The notes beneath the pieces are model-generated. The model searched no databases, was not told where the DNA came from, and saw only the letters and a program-made list of their open reading frames with translations. Positions 1 to 11,029 of a stretch of DNA of 64,000 nucleotides are shown here, one piece after another. Source of the DNA: Undaria pinnatifida (Eukaryota > Sar > Phaeophyceae > Laminariales > Alariaceae). The stretch is from the NCBI GenBank assembly GCA_012845835.1, contig JABAKD010000016.1:6169919-6233918 (forward strand). Reading direction: 5' to 3'. The stretch's first letter is position 1; each line of letters opens with the position of its first letter. The translations under genes and the position numbers were made by a program.

Positions 1-215
1 CTCACGCTTATTATGTCGAGGTTGATGTTTCCCTGTTTTTGCTCTATTTCATTCGTGATCAAACCGGCGATGTTTGCTCCCGAGCAAACACGCGTTTGCC
101 CATGATCAAACGCACATTTACCCATGAGCGAGCACCATGATCACGCACGTTTGCCCGTGATCAAAACCAACTCCACGTTTGCTCGTGATCAAGCTGGAGG
201 TGGTCGCTCTTGATC
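1..215. repeat. Degenerate short tandem repeats
   Basis: Imperfect copies of a unit resembling CGTTTGCCCGTGATCAAA recur about every 25-35 bases (for example near 85-110, 145-165 and 170-190). No coding potential is apparent. Confidence 0.5.
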
Positions 216-575
216 AATAAAAAAATGGCGTTGTCAATTTGTTTACGCTATGCATGCCTAACTTCATCTGTCATTTCAGCCTGCCAGGAAGGGCTCCACT
301 GTTGTTACTGCTGCCTCGTCGGGTTGTTGTGGTTGTGGCCACCGCGACATCGTTTTATGTGTGCAGTAGCTGCTGAACCGCGCTCTTGTTTCTCCGTCCC
401 TTTCTTTGTTCTTTTTCCCCATTATTTTTGTGTTCTGTTTTGGATGCAGGCAATGATTGCGTTGTGGACATCGCTGTCGTCAGAAACAGTAAGCAGTGAC
501 CACATAGTTGGCTCTCTCTAGGATGAGGCAACGACACGGATACTAGAGCCGCTTAATGATGTAGCTTGTTCTTTT

Positions 576-1304
576 TTATTGAACCGAATGTCGTGTGCGC
601 ACGCATAGTTTCGTTCCTTCGTATACATTGAAAGGCTCGCATGCTCCGCTGTATTTGTCAACTCCCCGCCGTTTGCACTCATCTCTCAAGCAATGTATTC
701 TGTTGCTAGGCCGCTGTTTTCTGGTGTTGTCGCTGTCTGACCGCCCCCGCCTGCCTCTACTGCTGGTTGTTGTGTTTCGCGTGTCCTTCTCAATTAACAG
801 AAGAGCATGATTGCGCACATAGTTTGCGCTCCTTTGTTTGTACAAAGACTCGCATACTGCGCTATATTCCTCAGCTAGCTGTCGTTTACTCATTCCTCGT
901 GTTGCTTTCCTCTGCTGTTCTGCTATTGCTTTCTGCCACGGTTGCTGCCTTGCCATCGGACGTGCGCTTGTTTTTCTTTTCGTTTTGTTTTTTTTTCGTG
1001 CTTGTGTTGCTTCAGTTCGATATGACATGTTTGTTTGGCAGGAGGGGGAAAGTCGTTTAAAGATGGCTCCGCACTTATTGTTGGGACCTTTGTTGCCGCC
1101 TCCAATTCTAAAGGAGACGGCAACCCGGCCCCTGTTCGGCTGCGTGGGTTCATCGTTATTTACCGCCGTCCTGTTAACGTCCGTGCCCACAATTGTTACA
1201 ATTGTATCTCTGTTCCTTTCTTTCCATGAATTTTTAACTCGTGAGGGGGGGGGGGTGCCGCCTTCGTCAGAAGCCTGCCACGGCACGGAATCACCCGACA
1301 CCAA
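576..1304 (-). CDS. Hypothetical 242-aa open frame, doubtful
   Basis: This is an uninterrupted minus-strand frame of 242 codons rich in Arg, Lys, Ser, Thr and Asn, with no recognisable domain, signal peptide or membrane segment. It lies over a tandem duplication and opposite shorter plus-strand frames. Its composition (many charged residues, RKKNKTKRKT near the middle) could simply reflect pyrimidine-rich DNA on the plus strand. No splice-consistent extension was found. I report it only because of its length; it may well be a chance frame in a repeat. Confidence 0.15.
   Translation of the reverse strand: MVSGDSVPWQASDEGGTPPPSRVKNSWKERNRDTIVTIVGTDVNRTAVNNDEPTQPNRGRVAVSFRIGGGNKGPNNKCGAIFKRLSPSCQTNMSYRTEATQARKKNKTKRKTSARPMARQQPWQKAIAEQQRKATRGMSKRQLAEEYSAVCESLYKQRSANYVRNHALLLIEKDTRNTTTSSRGRRGRSDSDNTRKQRPSNRIHCLRDECKRRGVDKYSGACEPFNVYEGTKLCVRTRHSVQ
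590..955. repeat. Diverged tandem duplication of about 200 bp
   Basis: The stretch beginning near 597 (GCGCACGCATAGTTT) is echoed by one beginning near 812 (GCGCACATAGTTT). Both continue through similar CTCGCATnCTnCGCT and TGTTGCT segments. It is an old, diverged duplication, and an open frame on the minus strand runs across it. Confidence 0.45.
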
Positions 1305-1339
1305 GCGACGGGTACCAAGCCTGCATCTCTAACGCGAAG

Positions 1340-1660
1340 GCGATGGAAGGACACTCATCTAGACCAGCCCTTCCCCGCGCGCCGTTCCCTCGCGTCGAAC
1401 CTTGGCTTGTGCGCACTCTCCCGTTCCGAACCCCTGTCCTCGCGCTGTTCCCTCGCCCCGAAGCTTTTCCCGCGTGATGCTCCTTCGTTCCGAAGCCTTG
1501 CCCGTGCACCGATCGCTCGCTCTGAAGTCTGGCCCGTACGCTGTTCCGCCGTTCCTTCGCTCCGAACCCTTGCCCGTGCGCTGTTACGCCTTTCCTTCGC
1601 CCCGAGCCCTTGCACGTGCCGCCTTCTCGTCGCGACGCCTCGTCTCCATCCGCCAAATAC
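1340..1660. repeat. GC-rich degenerate minisatellite
   Basis: Imperfect units of roughly 40-55 bp carry CTTGCCCGTGCGCTGTT and TTCCTTCGCTCCGAACCC (for example near 1493, 1523 and 1565). Several frames are open on both strands, as expected for a repeat. I do not treat them as genes. Confidence 0.55.
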
Positions 1661-2360
1661 GTGTCTGCGCCATGTGTAAGGACCTGAGTTGCTTGTTCAG
1701 ATTGCAAGAGTCACGTGCCGGACTACAACAACACCGGCTACTACTGGCGACTGCGCTAGAGCGACCATAACTGGGTCCGCCGACAAGGCGAAGAGTTTCT
1801 TACCCTGTTTCTGCTTCTCGTATTAATTGTTCATTACACTTTGACCACGAGTCCGGTTGAGAAGTTGTTGGGGGAAGAATGGTGCATCCAGTTGGTGGCA
1901 GCTGTTCGATTTGGAGTGGGGTAGTTCGGTCGAAAAATGTTATGATGCTTTGTTGCTATAGCGGGGTGAATGTTATGTGTGGTTATCTGTACCTAGGAAA
2001 TTACTCTGGTGTGCGAGGCTTATGTTTACGTGTTTGGTCATAGTAGTGTGTCTTCTTGGCCGGTCTTGGTTTGCCAGTCTGAATTCTTCAATTTTCTGGT
2101 GTTGGTGGTTGTTAGCCGTGTTATTTCGTTTTGCTTTTTGTCTTTTTCGACTCAGTTCTTACTTTGGAGGCGCAACTGTTGCTACGATCTTTCTGCGATT
2201 GTAATGGCTTCGTTTCGGAGTTACGAATGGTGATTTCATCGGGTTTTTCGCTCGTTGTATGGGTTTCCCCTGGGCATCTGCGCTGATTCTATCTCACAGC
2301 TCATGGGAGGTATACCCTGTTTCTAGGATCGGCACTGCTTTGTGAAGAGTCGAATAGGCT
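1661..2360. other. No gene recognised
   Basis: T- and G-rich DNA with only short frames on both strands. Nothing in it resembles a known protein, RNA or element. Confidence 0.4.
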
Positions 2361-2368
2361 GTTGGTAT

Positions 2369-2652
2369 AGTATCTTGAGCAGTGACGGGGTCGTGTTTAC
2401 TAGTTGGGTATGAGTTGAATTTGATTGGACTATTAAGTGGTTGTTTGGTGAGGGCTACATACTTATCCTCGACCTTCGGCCGTTTATTTTGTTTGAGGTT
2501 TATTGTGTACAGTCTCTTGAGCAGTGACGGGGTCGTGTTCACTACTTGGATATGAGTTGAATTTGAATGAACTATTTAGTGGTTGTTCGGTGAGGGCTAC
2601 ATGCTTATCCTCGACCTTAGTCCGTTTATTTTGTTTGAGGTTTATTGTGTCA
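2369..2652. repeat. Tandem duplication, about 147-bp unit, two copies
   Basis: The block starting TTGAGCAGTGACGGGGTCGT near 2369 is repeated from about 2516 with around ten substitutions. The spacing is close to 147 bp, a multiple of three, so the minus-strand reading frame shows the peptide block (INLKQNKR.KVEDK.VALT) in both copies. Confidence 0.75.
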
Positions 2653-2909
2653 GATTCTTCCTTTTCGTGCTTTGATACCTGGCATCGGAGTTCCGCTTTT
2701 GCCAAAGGAGTCATCCCACGGTAGGGGTTGCACTTTTTGCACCAAAACGTCCCTGGGCGATTGAGTTCTTCATGTGAGGAACTGCCGGTCAACGAAGTAA
2801 TTTCACGAGTAAATTTTATTTTTGGACTACAAGGCATAGAAGCTTGGTCGGGTTGTGCGACCGAATGCCTTCGAAGCCTGTTTGTCGGGTGAGATATTGA
2901 GTCCCTCAT
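2484..2909 (-). CDS. Hypothetical 141-aa open frame over a tandem repeat
   Basis: This minus-strand frame includes one copy of the 147-bp duplication. A related peptide block lies in the neighbouring minus-strand frame at 2294-2542. A Cys pair (WCKKC, about residue 57) is present, but no complete zinc motif can be made out. The product is not recognised. It could be a remnant of a mobile-element protein or chance. There are no clear flanking splice signals or promoter. Confidence 0.2.
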   Translation of the reverse strand: MRDSISHPTNRLRRHSVAQPDQASMPCSPKIKFTREITSLTGSSSHEELNRPGTFWCKKCNPYRGMTPLAKAELRCQVSKHEKEESDTINLKQNKRTKVEDKHVALTEQPLNSSFKFNSYPSSEHDPVTAQETVHNKPQTK

Positions 2910-3365
2910 GTGAGGAGCTCAGGGACTGATGCTGCAACCCTACCGTGGGATGGCTCAAAGGTTTAAGATTTCTTTGCCCGTCGTGCTTTTTTTCTTTTTG
3001 CAATATGTTATTGAGCTACCGATGTTGTATTTTGGTGGAGAATTGCATTGTACGTGGGCAGACTCAAAAAGGACTAGACGAGTCAGTTCCGTGGAGTTGC
3101 GTGCTGCGTTCGTGCACGTTAATTTCGTTTACATACGGACTTTTAGCCATTGAATGGTGGCCAGGCGATCAAATACGCAGTGAAAAGGCAGGGTGGAGGG
3201 TTTTTATCGAGGATTTCCCTCTTATGGCCCCTGTGTTTTCGGTTTGTCAGCCTTTCCTCGAGGTCATTATTTCTGTAAAGAGCTTTGCGGCTCTTTACCC
3301 TTTGCTATACAGTCACAGGATTGCTGTAGCATACTGCTCTTGTCATCGCATTATGCTAGGGGGGA
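2910..3365. other. No gene recognised
   Basis: Only short overlapping frames are present; one plus-strand frame (2945-3454) runs on into the adjacent dispersed repeat. No domain or RNA is visible. Confidence 0.4.
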
Positions 3366-3824
3366 TGCTACGGTTCCGAGACAATTTCATGAGTTACTAT
3401 GACAGAGGCGTTTTCGTGATAGTAGGGGCCGCGATATTTACGCCCCCTCCCTAAGTCGGGTGTGGCTGTCCCACCCGGACACATCTATCAATTCCTTGGG
3501 TTCACGTTCATAAACCCTGCGAATAAGCAATCAAGTCACCATCTACACACTACTTTCTTGGGAGACTTCATAATATCTGGAACACCTGCACAGTGGACTT
3601 GCTCTCTTTCTCCGAGGAACGTACAAGTGCCTTCTGAACTCGGTCGTATCGGTCCTTCGGAGGTCAGTCATTATGAATATCTGAGGCGTGTTACAGACAT
3701 AGCCCACATGGGGACCCTGCGATGCTAGTAGGCTAGATATCCTCGTCTGCTTCGCCTTGATAGATACCCTCGTCTGTCTCGCCCTGACTCTAGACCTCAC
3801 TGCACTAGGACACGATTCGTGACA
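3366..3824 (+). repeat. Dispersed repeat, solo-LTR-like, copy 1
   Basis: About 459 bp, closely matching 27,305-27,757, with a 3' portion matching 33,920-34,120. The ends are TGCTACGG...GTGACA here and TGTTACGG...GTGACA in copy 2. That gives a short imperfect inverted terminus of the LTR type (TGTTAC versus TGTCAC). It abuts a LINE fragment on its right. No matching target duplication was found, so the solo-LTR reading is an inference. Confidence 0.6.
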
Positions 3825-3825
3825 C

Positions 3826-4345
3826 CGACATATCTTCCTTCACATGATCCATCCCGTCTTTCTCGTGCCCCCCTGAGTAGCCCTTGCCCCCAACAAGTTC
3901 CCCAAACATCACCCTCTGTGGCAGACGCTCCTCCCCCATACGTGCTACGAATCCCGCAAACAATATCCTCCGTTTGCGCACTATCGCCTCTATGCTCTCG
4001 GAAGCTGTCTTGGCAAGCTCGTCGGCGTACGATAGAGTGTGGTCGTCGCGCTTCCGTTTTCGCCATCCAAGGCATCGGAGGAGCATGGAGTGGTGAACCC
4101 ATCGTAGCCTGTCATAGTCAGGCTTCTTCGGGCTCCACGTCATGCAACCGTAAAGAAGTGTCTCGACCACCTCAGCCTTCAGCAACCGCACCTTCAACCG
4201 TAAGCGCACACCCGGGCGATCATAAATTTCCATCTTGTACCGCCGGAAGCACGCCCAGGCCCTCTAAAGACGCCGCGGTATTTCAATGCTAAGGTCTCTG
4301 TCTGCGGTGATAGCTCCGCCCAAGTACACAAACTCGATTGATTGT
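3826..4345 (-). pseudogene. LINE reverse-transcriptase C-terminal fragment
   Basis: The minus-strand translation shows the conserved region downstream of the RT palm in many non-LTR retrotransposons. In order: EFVYLGG.IT.DRDLS, then RAW.CF..Y, LLYGC.TW (about 4,150), LRWVHHSMLLRCLGW, and the tail KRR.LFAGFVARM...RLPQRV..GEL.GGKGYSGG. An in-frame stop falls between the first two blocks, near 4,265, and the 3' end is cut by the adjacent repeat at about 3,824. It is therefore a dead fragment. A second copy of the tail lies at 53,620-54,060 on the same strand. The RT catalytic domain is absent. Confidence 0.8.
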
Positions 4346-5334
4346 TTGTTCAGTATCTCATCACAACCCCATCAAGTACCCCACCTTACTCGTAGTGCGC
4401 ACACACGCCTGATGAAATGTTACTACAGCTAGTAGTTGACGCAGTTTGTTGAGCAGACGAAGAGCATTTCATTTTATTGAAATTAATAATGATATATCGC
4501 ATCTCCTCTCTCCGGTATCTCCGATGATCTCCTAAGATCTACCGACGAGTATCTCCGAAATAAGAGACGAACTCTCAAACCAATGTTTACGGTCTATTTT
4601 TTTACCCGTCAAGCACCAATATCGTTGCTCCATCAAAACTGCACCGGGTCCCACCTTTGTTTGTGGGGACAAACATCTTGGAGTTGGTATAGAATGAGTT
4701 ATTAACTCCCAATACGGGAAATAACACTTGTCTTTTAATTATATAGAGCAGAAAAACGACAGTTGGAAATCTCAAAAAGGTACGAAAGTTGAGGGTCTAG
4801 ACTATCCTTCCTTGTCCCATCAAGACCTACCACCTCACGATTGGTGGGTGGTGCATGAGAGGACAGTGCGGGCGCGTGTGGGAGTAGTGCCGTCGATAGT
4901 AGTGTTAGACCATCCGTCCGTCGAGGATATAAACAACTCCGTCAAGCCGAACGTCAATATATATACCAGTTTTAGTGCATCCGTCCGTCAATCGTCAAGA
5001 GTCTCGTCAAGTTACATATTTGACGTGTGGACCCCAGTGGTTGACCGCTGACGATCCCCGGTTTGGGCTGTTCGTTTGGACTGTTCGGTCGACCGGCCTC
5101 ATTCAGCAGTGCCGCATTCTGTGGTTCCACAGCAGTTCGATTCCGTGGTTCGCAACTGCAGACTGCACCACGTGCTGCTGCTGTGGTTTGTCGTTCACCG
5201 AGGGCTATTATACCACAACTTGCCTGTTTGATCGCCCATGCATGTACTACTGCTAGCAGCTGCTGCTGTCTGATAGATACTCGTACCCTTCACGAGGAGT
5301 CCCAAAAAACGTAACCGATGTTTTACCATTCGAA
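4346..5334. other. No gene recognised
   Basis: A small CTCC/ATCTCCG-rich patch lies at about 4,500-4,560. A short plus-strand frame (4,728-5,051) has no recognisable product. Nothing else is supportable. Confidence 0.4.
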
Positions 5335-5640
5335 TCAGTACCTTTTTTTTTCACACTTCTACCTTCCAGCTTCTGGACAAGCCGTGGTCACAGGTGTCAT
5401 TCGTTCTCCCCCCCGGTTCTTGCCTTCAATTTTTATCGCGCATGGGGTTCAGCAATCCCACTGCTGGTCGATTGTTCATCGAGTGTTGCTAACTCACGCT
5501 CTCGCGTTTTCCGCAAGTCAATGTGTGCACAAGAAAAAGTTGCCACGAATTTAACAAGTATGCACTCGGGGAGATTTAAACTCACGAAACTGACCTATAC
5601 CAGGCTCGAGGATAACCTGATACGCCACCGGGGCGACCAG
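5335..5640 (-). repeat. tRNA-headed SINE-like element, family A, copy 1
   Basis: On the minus strand this starts with a tRNA-like head (CGCCCCGGTGGCGTATCAGG, which includes an A-box-like TGGCGTATCAGG) and continues about 300 bp to a pyrimidine/A-rich end. The whole length matches 48,975-49,290 in the opposite orientation. The B-box is poorer here (GTGAGTTTAAATC) than in the other copy (GTGTTCGAGCC). SINEs are non-coding retroposons transcribed by RNA polymerase III; the assignment rests on the internal-promoter resemblance and the second copy. Confidence 0.65.
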
Positions 5641-6675
5641 CAGTACCTACCTTGCCCCAGCCTGGCGTGTGCACTCGAACGCGATACCTGTTATGTACGA
5701 AAGACAGGAAGATAAGTTGTTGCAGTCGTGTCGAACCTGGGATGATACCCAAATACCCAAATCCCTCACGCCTACGATGACACGATTATGAAGCAGGAAG
5801 AAAGATATGACATCAGATCCGCCGTTGACGCATAGTCAACTAAAGGGGGGTATGTTTTCGGTGTGTCAGATATTATACCTGGCACCAGTATTAATAGTAG
5901 ACAGTGAAATGATAATATCAACAGTACAGTTGCAGCAGAGCCTTATCTTCCATGAAATCACATAAACATAAATTACCACTATCTAAGTCGCGGTCGGTCG
6001 TTAAACTTTCGTTTTTTGGACTTTTGGGCTGTACAGACTTCCAAAGCTGCAGCTGCTGCTGAACCCTTCGAACAGCTCCCGCAGCTGCTGGCCCATGCAT
6101 TCGAACGGCTGTCCCAGAACGTCAAAACGTCAGCTATGTTTTGTAATTTCAATGCTGGTGGTGGTGATTAAGGCTGCAAATGTTTCATCAGCTTCTGCTG
6201 CCGTTCGTTCCCCCCCCCCTATCCGCTGCTGCTCACAACGTCAGCAGCTTCCGTGTCGTACTTGGTGCTGAATTTTTACCGCTATACTACAGCGCTGTCG
6301 CCAAAGCTTCCAGCGCCACCGCCAGCACCCCCGCGCCGCCGCGGCAGCCGCCGCTGCTGCTGCTGCTGCTACTGCTGTTGGTGTCTATGCTACGTAAGTT
6401 TTTAAAGGTAAAAAATCGGCTGTCTGTGGTCATGACCTCGCCTAGCCTATCTTCCTTGCTACATACTCGTTCCATGGCGGGGTGTTTCGTATGCGTGGGG
6501 AGCATGGGAGGGAGGGGGCTGGATGTGATAATGGCACTAGGGCTACCTGTGACTGGGCACCTTAGGGGAAGGCGCTCAAGTGCTGGCTGCGGAGGTCACC
6601 GTTGCTGCAGCAACGTGTTGCACGAACTCGCAGCGTTTGTTTCGGATCGCCTAACACAGCTAGCTGCAGCTTCGA
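5641..6675. other. No gene recognised; CTG/CAG-rich patch
   Basis: A short (CTG)n-like run occurs at about 6,350-6,380, and glutamine/alanine/serine-type frames appear only there. The 168-aa plus frame at 6,180-6,686 is dominated by this repeat and by a dispersed repeat at its end. No gene is called. Confidence 0.4.
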
Positions 6676-7260
6676 GTATTTTATAAAAAATATTTCAAGG
6701 ACGTCGGCCGTGAGTTCGACGAATTTCAGGTCAATACTCATCTTTGCAAGCTGCGTTGTTGGTACTTGTAATATACTATGTGGGTGAATTTGTATTGGGA
6801 GGGGTCCTATTTTTTGTCCACTATAATGGTAAGTGTTGGTATTTTTTACTTTAGGTGGGGAATTTTGAGCTAGATCTAACATCACATCTATTGTATAAAT
6901 TTATTACTGTAGTATCCACTACGCTTCTCTATCATATGTATGGTAGGCGGTTTATTTTGTTTTTTCTCCCCCCCGGCTTTAATATCGGAAGGAGTACGAA
7001 TACAGAATATTAATAGTTATCTGACATGTTACTCTTAATACAGCATTCGAGAATGAAAGTTGGCTACCCCCCCCCAAAAAAAAATATGTACATATAATAA
7101 TATAAAAACTCTGTTGGACACGAACCCAAGGTTCCAAATTGATACGCTGCCACTCTAACATCTGAAAAAAAAAAATCAGGACGTCAGGTGTGAGCGAATT
7201 TCGGGTCAGTACTCATATTTTGAAGCTGCTTGCTGGTACTTGTACTATACTACAAGGTTC
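6676..7260 (+). repeat. Dispersed repeat R1, copy 1
   Basis: About 585 bp matching the reverse complement of 30,340-31,076. It opens with a block carrying GTGAGTTCGACGAATTTC and GTTGGTACTTGTAATATACT (to about 6,778). It then has a body (GGGAGGGGTCCTATTTT, ACTTTAGGTGGGGAATTTTG), then a tRNA-like segment near 7,105-7,160, then a second, diverged copy of the opening block at 7,164-7,260. No coding capacity. Confidence 0.75.
7103..7162 (-). repeat. tRNA-like box segment (SINE-like, family B)
   Basis: The minus strand reads TTAGAGTGGCAGCGTATCAA...GGGTTCGTGTCC followed by a run of T. This resembles a degenerate tRNA with A-box and B-box and a Pol III T-stop. It is part of repeat R1 and shares its layout with the segments at 9.4, 18.9 and 33.0 kb. 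Confidence 0.5.
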
Positions 7261-8759
7261 CCCTCCGGGAAGTACCTGAGGGAGTGGCGCAAAAACGAAA
7301 CCCAAATATCCAACATCTGACTGCGGGCAAACAATATGTACTTGGTGGTAGTGAAAACTATGTTCTTGTCCACAGCTCGAGAAAAAGTAAGTGGAGTGTG
7401 GGGAGGCGCCCTCCCGGGTACGGTTCGCTCTCTCGCCGTCGTGGTGGAGAACCGTAAATGAGTGGTAATCCCATCAGTACGTAAGTGTCCAGCGCCAGTA
7501 CTCGTACGATGGGAATTTTTTAGACGGGCGACTCTTATGTAATAAAATTTGCGTGGTGAAAAATAAAACAACGAATATGTGGATTTTCAACCAGCAAAAA
7601 AAACAAAATCAGCAGTTGTTCAGTGCGCCGTCTTTCTATCGCGGTTTTGATGTTTTTTCTTTGTTTCCTGTTGTTTCGTATGATATGAAAATCAGCAATT
7701 TCAGAATAGGTTCGTACTCTTCGTCTTGTTGAGCCAGATATTGAACTTCACGACGAGTGATACACGCCAGGATGAGCAATCATCCCCCTTCACCACCAGT
7801 TCGTCGCAGAGAGTGCGCGGAATGAGGAACTGTAGGGCTTCTATTATTGTCGGTGAGACAGAGAAGCTCTTTCTCATGGCGCATCAGCGCCTATATCCAC
7901 TGCTATTTGCTTTTTAGATTCAAGAAAAATTACGCTGGATTGTTTTGATCGTCGTCCGATGCAAAATCGTCCCCTCGTGGAGACGAAAGCAACTCGCCTC
8001 AGCATAGCGAGGACTCGCCACGCGCACATACATGATGTGTCCTACTGCTGCTGTGCGGCAAAGTTGTACACGTAGCGTTGCGCTGTCCTCATGTTGCCTG
8101 GTCCCTGTCATCTGCGGTGTGAGCAAAATCTCCGACCCACATGTTCGTAAAAATACTCTGTCTATTTGGACGTAAACGTAAGGATGGTTTGGTATATAAA
8201 TAAGAATCAGAAATGTTCCTATATTACCACCCAAATTGGCGCGATCAATGGACATGCAATGGAGATGCGCACGAAGCGGCAGCACAGCGGAAATATGGGG
8301 TATGGTGGGGTGACAAATGGCGCGCTCCGATCAAAGAATCAACTTTTAAAACAGCAGCCACACGCGCATAGAGTTGCAGGCTGCTGATGCGAGGGGGCTG
8401 GACCGCTGCTGGGCGGCAGGATCGTGGCGTGGTGCTCTGTGCAAAAATAGAGAAAGAAACGTGTACCCTCTACGAGCAGAAAAGCCCGGTTTGCATCCAA
8501 ATCTTACGTGCGTACGCGGGGGTAGGGGATGCAGAAACCCAATCCCCGGGGATGTTGCGGAAACCCGGGGATTCGCCTTAAGTGTGCCCAAGGCTAAAAA
8601 AGTTTAAAAGGCTTGCCACGCGCGACACACTGCACGGATCGCGCCCAAACTCCGGCAACGTGAGCCCGACGGTCGAATTGTGCCCACGCCACCCGACGTT
8701 TCGGAAAAAGGTGCGAGCACGAAGAGATGTGCCCGAAGGGAAAAAAACAACAACCAATT
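7261..8759. other. No gene recognised
   Basis: Short frames on both strands (longest 121 aa, minus, 7,920-8,285) show no recognisable domain. No RNA gene or clear repeat was found by eye, apart from small palindromes around 8,550 (CCCCGGGG-type). Confidence 0.4.
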
Positions 8760-9100
8760 ATACATATACATATGTGGGTAAAATTTTCAATGGGAGGGGT
8801 CCTATTCTTACATAAACAAATGTTTTTCTCCACTACAATGATTGGTGTTAGTATTTTTACTTTAGGTGGGGAATTTTGAAGTAATCGAACATCATATCTA
8901 TTTTATAAATTTATTTCCGTAGTTTCCACTATATTGCTCTACCATATGTATGGTGGATGGTTTGCGAATGGATGGCTTGGTCAGGATTGTTGGTACTTGT
9001 GGTTAAGTGCGTAAGTAAGTTTTCTCTGCCTAGGGGTGGTCTTATATCATTATTATTATATTTTATTCTTCACTATAGTGGCGGGTTTTGGTATACATCG
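8760..9100 (+). repeat. Dispersed repeat R1, partial copy
   Basis: It matches the body of R1 at about 6,775-6,960 (ATGTGGGTAAAATTTT, GGGAGGGGTCCTATT, ACTTTAGGTGGGGAATTTTG, CATATGTATGGTGGATGG), without the full flanking blocks. A second short echo follows near 8,985-9,090. Confidence 0.65.
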
Positions 9101-9174
9101 GGAGTGTGAAGACAGCAGGAGTGGTCTAATAGATATCATGTTAAAGTTCCACCTTAAAAAAATATTAAAAAAAA

Positions 9175-9540
9175 AAAAAAAAAAAAAATTATATAGATGA
9201 CAAAAATAAAATAAACATACTTTCACCATAACATTTTACATGTAAAAGTCCCACCCTGAAAAACAACACAAAACAAAAACAAAGACAAAAAACAAACAAA
9301 AACAAACAAAAACAAAAAACAAAAAACAAAACAAAAACAAAACAAAACAAAACAAACAAACAAACAAACAAACAAAAACGAAAAAAAAAACAACGGGAGT
9401 CGGTGAGCCTCGAACCCACGGTTCTAACTCAATACACTGTCACCCTAACATGAAAAATCCCCACCCTAATAAAAAATAAAAAAACGGGAGTCGGTGAGCC
9501 TCGAACCCACGATTCTAAATGAATACAAGGGCTCCGCATG
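9175..9540 (-). repeat. Two tRNA-like SINE heads with A/AAC-rich low-complexity DNA
   Basis: Two minus-strand tRNA-like segments, at about 9,391-9,452 and 9,484-9,530, carry TTAGGGTGACAG...GGGTTCGAGGCTC (A- and B-box like). The intervening plus-strand sequence is poly(A) and (AAAAC)n-type DNA from about 9,265 to 9,390. The same arrangement occurs inverted at 33,005-33,345. Confidence 0.65.
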
Positions 9541-10559
9541 GGCATGGGTAGGGCAGGGCAGCACTTCGACAACTTAAGGTGTAGCTGTCCGATTTGGCAT
9601 GCATTGAACTTTAAAGTAATGCCAAGAGTTTAATACGAACATGGGATTATGAAAGTCACGATTTGACAGAAAAAAAACGTAATATTATACAACGAAGAAG
9701 GCAAGGATAGGCGAAACACACTATGTTAAATGCGCCGTCAAGTAAAAGTTGGCGTTTATCAAACAAAAATACCGAAAATAGTATTCTTGAGAACCTGCGT
9801 CGCCTCTAGGCGAAACGGAAGAGGCCTTGGCATTATGAAGAGACTGCACTGCTGTCCCCGTGGCAATGGAGGCTCGAAGTCGACAGGATGCAAAGTCGGT
9901 TTGCATCAAACGTCGACATGGGGCCATGTCAGCCGGCGAGGTTTTGGAAGAAGATTGCTTTGTTGTTACGTGAAGGCTGTCGCATTGATTGGTCTGCGTG
10001 GTTGCGGGCGAGGAGAAACACGAAGAAGAAGAGGAGGGCGATCTCTCGTTGCGACGGCGTTGTCTAAGATAGGTGCGGGGGTGGCTTTGCTCGTACGGGA
10101 GGTTGGCGTAGCGCTTCTTCTCTGTTTTTTCTCGAGAAGGCGGGATATGTGTGTCTGCTATCTTTGCTTCGTGGGTGCTTTCACGTTGTCGAAATCGGAC
10201 GCGTCCCCTCAATACATAATATCCGGAGTGTCTCTACCATGACGACTGCTGATGGTGCCGTGCGTATTTCCCAGATACTGACATTATTTACTGGTAGAAA
10301 TAATCAAATATACCTTTCTTTGTAATATTTTTCTTTCTTCATCCCATTTATCATCCCCGCACCATTCTCGCGCTCCCTCCCAGTAGTAACTCAGATCCGG
10401 GGTCACATAGCGGGCCCCCCTCCTCCCTCCCCACTTCGGCACGTGCCTTCATTTTTACCGCGAGGAGAATCGAGCATATTCTTCCCTCGTCGACTCGCGT
10501 CATATTGTACCTAGTAGGCGCTCTCAGCAGTTGATCTCTTTTTTTTATTGCATTTTTGC
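9541..10559. other. Ambiguous open frames on both strands
   Basis: A 170-codon plus frame (9,730-10,242) and a 163-codon minus frame (9,721-10,212) occupy almost the same DNA. Neither has a recognisable domain. The minus product is Ser/Arg-rich with a poly-Ser run. Without homology I cannot choose between them, and neither is annotated as a gene. Confidence 0.25.
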
Positions 10560-10655
10560 AAATTAGGTCATATTCATCGTGGTGGGTGTCGAACTCAAGG
10601 ACAACCAAACGTTGGAGGTATTCGAGGGTAAAACCACTAGACCACCGGGGCGGCC
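10560..10655 (-). repeat. tRNA-headed SINE-like element, family A, head only
   Basis: The minus strand reads CGCCCCGGTGGTCTAGTGG (a strong A-box, TGGTCTAGTGG) and then GAGTTCGACACCC (B-box) about 45 bases on. The distal GTGGT and ACCAC can pair like an acceptor end, but the middle is too long and irregular for a functional tRNA. The CGCCCCGGTGG lead is shared with the elements at 5.6 kb and 49.0 kb. Confidence 0.6.
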
Positions 10656-10679
10656 GGCTGACAATTGATTAAAACAAAA

Positions 10680-10800
10680 CAGAATCTTTGCATAGGGTTC
10701 AAAATCGTGTTGGCAGAAAAACCAAATTTGCAGGAAGCAGCTGAAAGGTAAAAAAACAGGAAATATTTCAGTTGTTGTTGTTTGTTCAAGATATTAGGGC
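10680..10800 (-). repeat. Dispersed repeat fragment R5
   Basis: This fragment contains TTCAAAATCGTGTTGGCAG and CAAATTTGCAGGAAGCAGCT, which recur at about 29,893-30,060, 51,829-52,050 and (inverted) 47,337-47,545. A smaller piece, TGGCAAAACGAGCAGAAACA, is at about 12,716-12,740. Confidence 0.65.
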
Positions 10801-11029
10801 GTGAACACCTACATCTCTGAGTAATGTTCATCGCCAATGCTGTTGCCTGGGGCAGCAGTAGTTTGTCTATTGTTGTCTAACTTTGATTGCCCAACAAGCG
10901 GCCCTTCTACAAACATCACTCTTCTGGGGTTTTTATCATCAGTGGATCATCTTTGTCCAACACCAGCATGGCAGCATGCTGCTGCCTGTGCCCTCCTGTG
11001 CGACCACCTGTCAAGGGTGTAACGACTAT

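Noticed and set aside
9189-9419. Phe/Leu/Cys-rich minus frame suggesting a membrane protein
   Set aside because: Translation of (AAAAC)n low-complexity DNA.
10560-10655. Possible functional tRNA gene
   Set aside because: A- and B-box words are good, but no regular cloverleaf or anticodon arm can be drawn, and the head recurs in longer repeats.
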